A stretch of 11,797 bases of DNA from an uncultured bacterium (GTDB taxonomy: Bacteria > Bacillota_I > Bacilli_A > RF39 > UBA660), in NCBI GenBank assembly GCA_905215635.1, contig CAJMQX010000010.1:1-11797 (forward strand). Direction: 5' to 3'. The position numbers and the translations under genes were made by a program. The notes beneath the pieces were generated by a model. It did not search any database. It was not told the origin of the DNA and saw only the letters and a list, made by a program, of their open reading frames with translations. Position 1 is the first letter of the stretch. Every line of letters starts with the position of its first letter. Below are positions 7,349 through 11,797 of the stretch, in pieces.

Positions 7349-7384
7349 TACGATTGGTACTGCCACTTATATATATTCTAGAGA

Positions 7385-7419
7385 AACAAAAATCAACCGT
7401 TCTGATAAAACGAATTGAT
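7385..7419 (-). terminator. Candidate terminator ending a gene-free transcript
   Basis: On the minus strand ATCAATTCGTT pairs with AACGGTTGAT (7409-7419 with 7392-7401), with a small bulge and a seven-base loop, followed by TTTTTGTTT. It lies just upstream of the pgk promoter, where no protein gene ends, so it would end the RNA starting near 7821. Confidence 0.55.
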
Positions 7420-7821
7420 CCGAGTTTTTGAATAACTTCACCGTTATAATTAATTACCAAAAACTTCTAAGTAAATAATTAAAGATTTAATTAATCTTAG
7501 AATCACTTCTATTAATAATTATTTAAAATATTAAAGTTTTAATAATTGATAATTATAACCTTTCCTAAATATTATCAGTATTTAGTTAAGTTTCTTATCT
7601 TTTGAGTTTTCTTTCTCAATAACAATTGTATATACTTAGCGCAGATAAGACTTCTACTCTATAAGAAGAATTCATGCTAATACATAATTGATACTTATTG
7701 TATTATAATATAATCTAAACAATAAAGATTTAAAACACCAATACCATATTAAATTATAACTATATTGTTGTCTATTGACAAGCGTATACATAAGTTCTTC
7801 AACTATTGTATTTATCTAAGC
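7385..7821 (-). ncRNA. Candidate non-coding RNA, about 430 nt, function unknown
   Basis: A stretch with no convincing protein gene, bounded on the minus strand by a near-consensus promoter (7828-7856) and a terminator-like hairpin with U tract (7385-7419). Several local inverted repeats lie inside: TTCTAAG/CTTAGAA at 7465-7471/7496-7502 enclosing TAATTAAA/TTTAATTA at 7476-7483/7486-7493; TTGTC/GACAA at 7768-7781; CTTCT/AGAAG around 7651-7668. I see none of the hallmark sequences of RNase P RNA, tmRNA or SRP RNA. The DNA is so AT-rich that short inverted repeats are expected by chance, so the call rests mainly on the promoter and terminator. Confidence 0.35.
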
Positions 7822-7827
7822 AATTAT

Positions 7828-7870
7828 ATTGTATTATAGTTTTTTATATTTGTCAACACTTTTTTGACAA
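7828..7870 (-). promoter_or_regulatory. Promoter of the candidate ncRNA, with inverted repeat over the -35
   Basis: Minus strand TTGACA (7851-7856), 17-base spacer, TACAAT (7828-7833), one base off consensus. The -35 is one arm of an inverted repeat TTGTCAA (7850-7856) / TTGACAA (7864-7870) with a 7-base gap, which could be an operator. No gene starts downstream until pgk, which has its own promoter. Confidence 0.6.
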
Positions 7871-7900
7871 TTTCTTACAAAAAAATTTATTTGTATTTTA

Positions 7901-7930
7901 AAAAATGAAGTGCACAATTTATATGCACTT
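7901..7930 (-). terminator. Terminator downstream of the serS-fmt operon
   Basis: Perfect AAGTGCA/TGCACTT stem (7908-7914 / 7924-7930), 9-base loop, followed on the minus strand by CATTTTTT. It lies about 190 bases after the last gene of the operon (stop at 8123). Confidence 0.65.
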
Positions 7931-8014
7931 AGTTTTGTAATCTTATTCTTTAAATTTATAATTTATTCTACTCTGTTAAATCTAGTTCAATAATCTAATT
8001 TTGTTAAACAAAAA

Positions 8015-8090
8015 AGTACACTACTTTAAAGTGATGTAATGTAAAATATAGCTTTTTGGTATCTATATTTATCACTTTATTCTGTGTACT
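8015..8090. repeat. Long three-segment inverted repeat (hairpin)
   Basis: Nested arms: 8015-8021 / 8084-8090 (AGTACAC/GTGTACT), 8028-8035 / 8071-8078 (AAAGTGAT/ATCACTTT) and 8044-8051 / 8063-8070 (AAATATAG/CTATATTT), each a perfect match, separated by small internal loops. It lies in the 3' untranslated region of the operon ending at 8123. No U tract follows directly on the minus strand, so it may be an mRNA-stabilising hairpin, part of a compound terminator, or a small repeat element. A 12-base core (8026-8037) is shared with the spo0A terminator hairpin. Confidence 0.6.
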
Positions 8091-8122
8091 ATTTAATAAT
8101 CATTTATACTTAGTATTAGTTA

Positions 8123-8788
8123 TTATTCATCAATTGTCTTAACTTCTTTTATAGTTATATCAACAAGATAAGTCTCATAACTACTATTAAAGTGTTTCAT
8201 TAATGGTGTATAATCAATATTTATTTTATTATTATTTATACTGATTATAAAGTAATCATTACCCTCTTCACCTAGAATAATATCTTTTAAATAAACCATA
8301 TATTGATTATTTTCTTTCTTAGCGCTTGATAAATATTTATTGATATTAGCTAATTTTAGGTAGTTATAATTTACTTTATCATATACTTCTTCTTTATTAG
8401 TTATAAGATAACTATCATCAAGATATTTATAATACTTTTCATTTTGATAAAGATAGCTGTTAGTGCCACTTTCATCTTTTTTAGTAATTATTTCTTTTGT
8501 TTCAGTTTTATTTATTATATATGTTATTTCTTCACCGTCTATATTGATATTTATAGTTTCTTGATATTCAGTTGGAATTTTAATAGTATCTTCAGTATTG
8601 TTATTAGAAGTATTTTCTGTTGGATTTTTGGGATTGTTTGTATTAGATATGTTATCTTTAGTACTTTCACCCGTATCTAAACTAATGGCATATATTGACA
8701 CTATAACTACAAATAAGATATATAAAGCTAATTTAATTTTGGTGCGGAAACGTTTGTCTTTTTTCCATTTTTCTATAAAATCTTTCAT
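8123..8788 (-). CDS. Single-pass membrane-anchored extracellular protein, unknown function
   Basis: I do not recognise a family. 221 residues. A basic cytosolic N-terminus (KWKKDKRFRTK) precedes one membrane segment at about 18-37, predicting N-in, C-out. There is no cysteine after the segment, so it is not a lipoprotein. An Asn/Thr/Ser/Glu-rich low-complexity linker (about 40-70) leads to a domain of about 150 residues rich in Tyr, Asn, Lys and predicted beta strands. The ATG overlaps the fmt stop by one base (TAATG) and its ribosome binding site (AGGAAAGG) lies in fmt, so it is made together with formyltransferase. Nothing in it suggests a role in initiation; it may simply share the operon. 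It is the last gene before the hairpins at 8015-8090 and 7908-7930. Confidence 0.85.
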   Translation of the reverse strand: MKDFIEKWKKDKRFRTKIKLALYILFVVIVSIYAISLDTGESTKDNISNTNNPKNPTENTSNNNTEDTIKIPTEYQETININIDGEEITYIINKTETKEIITKKDESGTNSYLYQNEKYYKYLDDSYLITNKEEVYDKVNYNYLKLANINKYLSSAKKENNQYMVYLKDIILGEEGNDYFIISINNNKINIDYTPLMKHFNSSYETYLVDITIKEVKTIDE

Positions 8789-9723
8789 TATTTCAAAACC
8801 TTTCCTAGATAATCATTTATCTTTATACCATTTACAAAGTCAGAAACAAGACATCTTTTTTTACCTTCTAATTTAATGTCAGTTATTTTAAGTAAATTAT
8901 CTTTAGTACTAAGATAAATTCCAGTTTTATCTATTTTGCTAATTGTTCCTGGAGCATCTTTACTTTTATCATTTGTAAGGGTACTGGCATAAATTTTTAG
9001 ACGCTTTTCATCGAGATAACAATATGCACCTGGGATACTACTTAATCCTCTTATTTGATTATGAATTTTTAAAGATGAATTATTGAAATTTATTTTTTCT
9101 TCTTCTTTAGTTATATTGTATCCGAAAGTTACTAGTTTTTCATCTTGCTTAATTCTATTATTTTTGCCAGCAATAATATCTGGTAGAGTTTCTTGTAATA
9201 AGTTTGCTCCTAGTAAAGACATTTTTTCATATAAGGTGTCTAGGTTATCTTCAGGTAAAATAGGAAGGACTTTTTGACTTATGATATCTCCTGAATCCAT
9301 AGCTTTATCCATATACATAATTGTTATACCTGTTTCTTTATCGCCGTTAATGATGGCATGATGAATTGGAGCACCACCACGTAATTTAGGAAGAAGTGAA
9401 CCATGAACATTAATGCAACCATATTTAGGATAATTTAAGAGAGCTTCTGGTATTATTTGTCCATATGCACAAGTTATTATAATATCTGGTTGTTTATCTA
9501 TAATATATTGATACTCTTCTTTTATTTTTGCAGGTTGATATACTTCAATATTGTTAGCTAGAGCTAATTTTTTAATTGTGGTTTCAAGCAGATGTCCTTT
9601 ACGATCTTTTTCTTTATCTGGTTGTGATACTACTAGAATTACATGATAATTTTCAATTAGTTTTTCTAGAATAGGAACAGCAAAAGTAGGTGTTCCCATG
9701 AAAACTACTTTTATTTTTTCCAT
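8788..9723 (-). CDS. fmt: Methionyl-tRNA formyltransferase
   Basis: Formylates Met-tRNA(fMet) from 10-formyl-tetrahydrofolate to make the bacterial initiator tRNA. 311 residues, normal length. N-terminal Rossmann-type catalytic domain (1-190) with FMGTPTFAVP at 8-17 and the formyl-transfer triad N105, H107 and D143 in INVHGSLLPKLRGGAPIHHA and MDKAMDSGD. These align with E. coli N108, H110 and D146 by a constant offset of three. A C-terminal OB-fold tRNA-binding domain follows from about 205. ATG lies 8 bases after the serS stop and its TAGGTG site overlaps that stop. The usual neighbour def (peptide deformylase) is not adjacent; the gene sits between serS and a membrane protein gene. Confidence 0.97.
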   Translation of the reverse strand: MEKIKVVFMGTPTFAVPILEKLIENYHVILVVSQPDKEKDRKGHLLETTIKKLALANNIEVYQPAKIKEEYQYIIDKQPDIIITCAYGQIIPEALLNYPKYGCINVHGSLLPKLRGGAPIHHAIINGDKETGITIMYMDKAMDSGDIISQKVLPILPEDNLDTLYEKMSLLGANLLQETLPDIIAGKNNRIKQDEKLVTFGYNITKEEEKINFNNSSLKIHNQIRGLSSIPGAYCYLDEKRLKIYASTLTNDKSKDAPGTISKIDKTGIYLSTKDNLLKITDIKLEGKKRCLVSDFVNGIKINDYLGKVLK

Positions 9724-9731
9724 TTAAGCAC

Positions 9732-11024
9732 CTACTTTTTTATTGGTATAAGAATTTCTTTTCCACCCATATATGGTCTTAATACTTCTGGTATATTAAC
9801 AGAACCATCTTTATTATAATTATTCTCTAAGAAAGCAATTAGCATTCTTGGAGGAGCTATTACTGTGTTATTTAGGGTGTGTACAAATTCTTTTTCGCCA
9901 TTTTCTTTTTTGTATCTGATTGCTAGGCGACGTGCTTGGGCATCAGTTAAGTTTGAACATGAGCATACTTCAAAATATTTTTGTTGTCTTGGAGACCATG
10001 CTTCTATATCACATGAACGATATTTTAAATCGGCTAAATCTCCTGAACAACATACTAATTTTCTAACTGGTATATCTAGACTTCTAAATAATTCAACGGA
10101 ATAATTCCACATTTTATCATACCATGCATCGCTATCTTCTTTTTTACATAATACAACCATTTCTTGTTTTTCAAATTGGTGGATACGATAAACACCACGT
10201 TCTTCTATGCCATGAGCTCCTACTTCTTTTCTAAAGCAAGGAGAATATGAAGTCATAGTTATTGGTAAATCACTTTCTTTTAAGATTTGATCTTTAAATT
10301 TAGCAATCATAGAATGTTCTGATGTACCAATTAGATATAGATCTTCATTTTCTATTTTATACATCATATTTTCTTTTTCTTGGAATGACATTACTCCATT
10401 TACAGCATCGCCATGTATCATGAATGGTGGAATACAATAAGTAAATCCTTTATCTATCATGAAATCTCTAGCATATGCTAATACAGCTGAGTGTAATCTA
10501 GCAATATCACCCATTAGATAATAAAAGCCATTACCACTTACTCTACCAGCTGCTTCTTTATCTAGGCCATTAAATGATGCCATAATATCTGAATGATATG
10601 GAATTTCATAGTCTGGTACTAATGGTTCACCAAATCTTTTTTCTTCAACATTTTCAGAATCATCTTTACCAATTGGAACGTCTGGAGCAATGATATTAGG
10701 TATTGTCATCATTAATTCTTTTAACTTAGCAGATAATTCAGTTTCTTTATTTTCAATATTAATAAGAGAATCATTAATCTCTTTAACTTCTTCTTTTAGT
10801 TTATTTGCTTCTTCTACTTTTTTCTCTTTAAATAATTTTCCAATATCATCAGACTTCTTATTTCTTTCTTGTCTTAGATTATCACCATTTATTTTTAAAT
10901 CACGTACTTCTTTATCTAAAGATAAAATTTCATCAATTAAGGGAAGTTTTGCTTCTTGAAATTTATTTTTTAGATTTTGTTCTACTAGAGAACGATTATT
11001 TCTAATTAAATTTATATCTATCAT
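9732..11024 (-). CDS. serS: Seryl-tRNA synthetase (class II)
   Basis: Charges tRNA(Ser) with serine. 430 residues. The N-terminal helical-arm coiled coil (about 25-108) that grips the long variable arm of tRNA(Ser) is clear from its Lys/Glu/Leu heptads. Catalytic core: LIGTSEH (serine-site TxE, about 232-238), motif 2 around CFRKEVGAHGIEERGVYR with the HQFEKQE segment, SCDIEAW, CSCSNLTDAQARR, and motif 3 TLNNTVIAPPRMLIAFLEN, ending in LRPYMGG. Motifs 2 and 3 differ from the textbook bacterial forms. I chose ATG 11024: the frame extends to a GTG at 11033, but that GTG lies within the AGAGGTG ribosome binding site, which is well spaced for the ATG. First gene of serS-fmt-membrane protein; no T-box leader is present. 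Confidence 0.97.
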   Translation of the reverse strand: MIDINLIRNNRSLVEQNLKNKFQEAKLPLIDEILSLDKEVRDLKINGDNLRQERNKKSDDIGKLFKEKKVEEANKLKEEVKEINDSLINIENKETELSAKLKELMMTIPNIIAPDVPIGKDDSENVEEKRFGEPLVPDYEIPYHSDIMASFNGLDKEAAGRVSGNGFYYLMGDIARLHSAVLAYARDFMIDKGFTYCIPPFMIHGDAVNGVMSFQEKENMMYKIENEDLYLIGTSEHSMIAKFKDQILKESDLPITMTSYSPCFRKEVGAHGIEERGVYRIHQFEKQEMVVLCKKEDSDAWYDKMWNYSVELFRSLDIPVRKLVCCSGDLADLKYRSCDIEAWSPRQQKYFEVCSCSNLTDAQARRLAIRYKKENGEKEFVHTLNNTVIAPPRMLIAFLENNYNKDGSVNIPEVLRPYMGGKEILIPIKK

Positions 11025-11043
11025 GTTATGCACCTCTAAGGAA

Positions 11044-11072
11044 ATTATACACTAATTAGTGGCAAAATGCAA
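11044..11072 (-). promoter_or_regulatory. Promoter of the serS-fmt operon
   Basis: Minus strand TTGCAT (11067-11072), 17-base spacer, TATAAT (11044-11049). The predicted leader is under 20 bases, too short for a T-box or other aminoacyl-tRNA-sensing riboswitch. Confidence 0.7.
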
Positions 11073-11082
11073 TTATTTAAAG

Positions 11083-11117
11083 TAAAGAACTACTTCTTAT
11101 TTAGAAATAGTTCTTTA
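11083..11117 (-). terminator. Hairpin after the esaB-like gene, probable terminator
   Basis: Perfect 10-bp arms 11083-11092 / 11108-11117 (TAAAGAACTA/TAGTTCTTTA) extended by an inner TTCT/AGAA pairing. It starts 4 bases past the stop at 11121. The downstream run is only moderately U-rich (CTTTAAAT). It separates the secretion genes from the serS promoter. Confidence 0.6.
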
Positions 11118-11120
11118 AAA

Positions 11121-11372
11121 TTATACTAATAATAGTCTGGTACCGGTTTTGATATTGGAATTTTTTATTATTAAATTCATATCATATATTTCTCCGGTTG
11201 ATTTATTATAAAGTGATGGTGAGTGACTGGCATAATAACTTTCATTTAAGGAAGGTATTGTTTTCTTTAGGATGGTTATTAATTCATGTATTCTACGATC
11301 TATTGGAACTAACATTTCGAACTTTTTATCTAAAATGGGAGCTTCAACAATTACATATACTCTAAAATCCAA
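11121..11372 (-). CDS. EsaB/YukD-like ubiquitin-fold protein (type VII secretion accessory)
   Basis: About 83 residues, the size of EsaB/YukD, small cytosolic ubiquitin-like proteins encoded in type VIIb secretion loci of Bacillota. The pattern fits the fold: first strand FRVYVIVEA, second strand FEMLVPIDRRIHELI entering the helix, then LYNKSTGEIYD, and a final NIKTGTRLLLV strand like the usual terminal 'xDGDxLxLL'. The gene lies 5-14 bases downstream of an EssC-like ATPase end, the expected company. Start: the frame also has GTG at 11381, but the AGGAG site lies one base from it, too close; TTG at 11372 is spaced about 10 bases from that site. The start is therefore uncertain by three codons. 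The assignment is by pattern and context, not high sequence identity. Confidence 0.7.
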   Translation of the reverse strand: MDFRVYVIVEAPILDKKFEMLVPIDRRIHELITILKKTIPSLNESYYASHSPSLYNKSTGEIYDMNLIIKNSNIKTGTRLLLV

Positions 11373-11386
11373 TTTTATCACTCTCC

Positions 11387-11797
11387 TTATTCATCTTTTG
11401 TGTAAAAGTCTAATAGCTTAATATATCTAGCATTACCTCTATCTACATTATAACCAAAATCGTTGTCAATTTGACTTCTTGTTTCTTTAGTATATGTAGA
11501 TGATTTAATAGTAAATTGATCAGTTATTCCAGATCCTACCCAAATACCATATATTGGTTGTACATTAGTACGATAGAAATCATCATATTCAAATGATTTA
11601 ATTCGTGATACAGAATCTGCTATGATGGCTTTTACATGTTGATTAGTTTTTAAACTTAATAATAATTCTTTTAACTTATTTTGTCCTTCTGTGTCTAGAG
11701 AATTCTTTAATGAATCAATACCAAACAACATAAAGACACTAGTTTTACCATTTTTATTTTTACATACTTCTTCTAATTTTGTTACTAATTCAGCACC
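11387..11797 (-). CDS. essC: C-terminal end of an EssC/YukBA-like FtsK/SpoIIIE ATPase of type VII secretion (5'-truncated by window edge)
   Basis: 136 codons are visible; the frame stays open to the right edge, so the ATG at 11731 is internal, not a start. The visible part looks like the last degenerate P-loop ATPase domain of EssC: a Walker-B-like strand SVFMLFGIDSLKN, then a helix, KAIIADSVSRIKSFEYDDFY, YGIWVGSGITDQ, and a closing NDFGYNVDRGNARYIKLLDF. EssC is the membrane motor of Firmicutes type VIIb secretion that exports WXG100/LXG proteins. Support comes from this C-terminal pattern and the ubiquitin-like gene 5-14 bases downstream (AAGGAG site overlapping the gap). The Walker A motifs and membrane segments lie outside, so the identity is probable, not proven. 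Confidence 0.65.
   Translation of the reverse strand, partial: GAELVTKLEEVCKNKNGKTSVFMLFGIDSLKNSLDTEGQNKLKELLLSLKTNQHVKAIIADSVSRIKSFEYDDFYRTNVQPIYGIWVGSGITDQFTIKSSTYTKETRSQIDNDFGYNVDRGNARYIKLLDFYTKDE

Noticed and set aside
7304..7366. N-terminal hydrophobic extension of phosphoglycerate kinase as a membrane anchor
   Set aside because: The consensus pgk promoter lies inside it, GTG 7366 has no ribosome binding site, and the family starts at Met 7303.
7672..7791. 39-codon minus-strand ORF (ATG 7791) inside the candidate ncRNA
   Set aside because: No Shine-Dalgarno sequence, Tyr/Leu/Ile-rich chance-like composition, and no recognisable motif.
11025..11082. T-box or other aminoacyl-tRNA-sensing leader before serS
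   Set aside because: The promoter leaves a leader under 20 bases, and no T-box sequence or antiterminator is seen; the hairpin at 11083-11117 is upstream of the promoter.
11387..11731. Stand-alone 114-residue protein starting at ATG 11731
   Set aside because: The frame stays open to the window edge with matching sequence upstream; no ribosome binding site at the ATG, so it is the end of a longer gene.

Overview
The window is strongly AT-rich DNA from a low-GC Gram-positive (Bacillota-type) bacterium. The evidence is consensus sigma-A promoters, purine-rich ribosome binding sites, hairpin-plus-U-tract terminators, a Spo0A-type sporulation regulator, a Cys-less bacterial S4 protein and the end of a Firmicutes-style type VII secretion ATPase gene. 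A gut-associated Bacilli or Erysipelotrichia-like lineage is plausible, but that is inference. Except for rpsD, every supported gene is on the minus strand.

Left part (1-3546): two tandem paralogous AMP-forming acyl-CoA synthetase/adenylate-forming ligases. The first runs off the left edge. The second has an in-frame TAA at codon 53, so its 5' module is separated from an otherwise intact body. Promoter-proximal DNA, ribosome binding site and the first ~52 codons are nearly identical in the two copies, while the bodies have diverged strongly. A divergent intergenic region (3547-3873) then carries the ligase promoter and, on the other strand, an rpsD promoter with a structured leader. rpsD ends in a strong terminator.

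Middle (4527-7366): a spo0A-like response regulator with its own terminator and promoter region, including two 0A-box-like heptamers. Next comes a pgk-tpiA glycolytic operon with a one-base stop/start overlap and a perfect consensus promoter almost abutting the pgk ribosome binding site. The tpiA product is short and divergent but keeps the four catalytic residues.

Gene-free stretch (7367-8122): it holds a minus-strand promoter and a terminator about 430 nt apart with no convincing ORF between them (candidate ncRNA), followed by the terminator and a long three-part hairpin belonging to the next operon.

Right part (8123-11797): a serS-fmt-membrane protein operon (translation initiation and aminoacylation plus an unknown extracellular protein). 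Upstream, and terminated separately, is the 3' end of a type VII secretion locus: the C-terminus of an EssC-like FtsK/SpoIIIE ATPase and an EsaB/YukD-like ubiquitin-fold protein.
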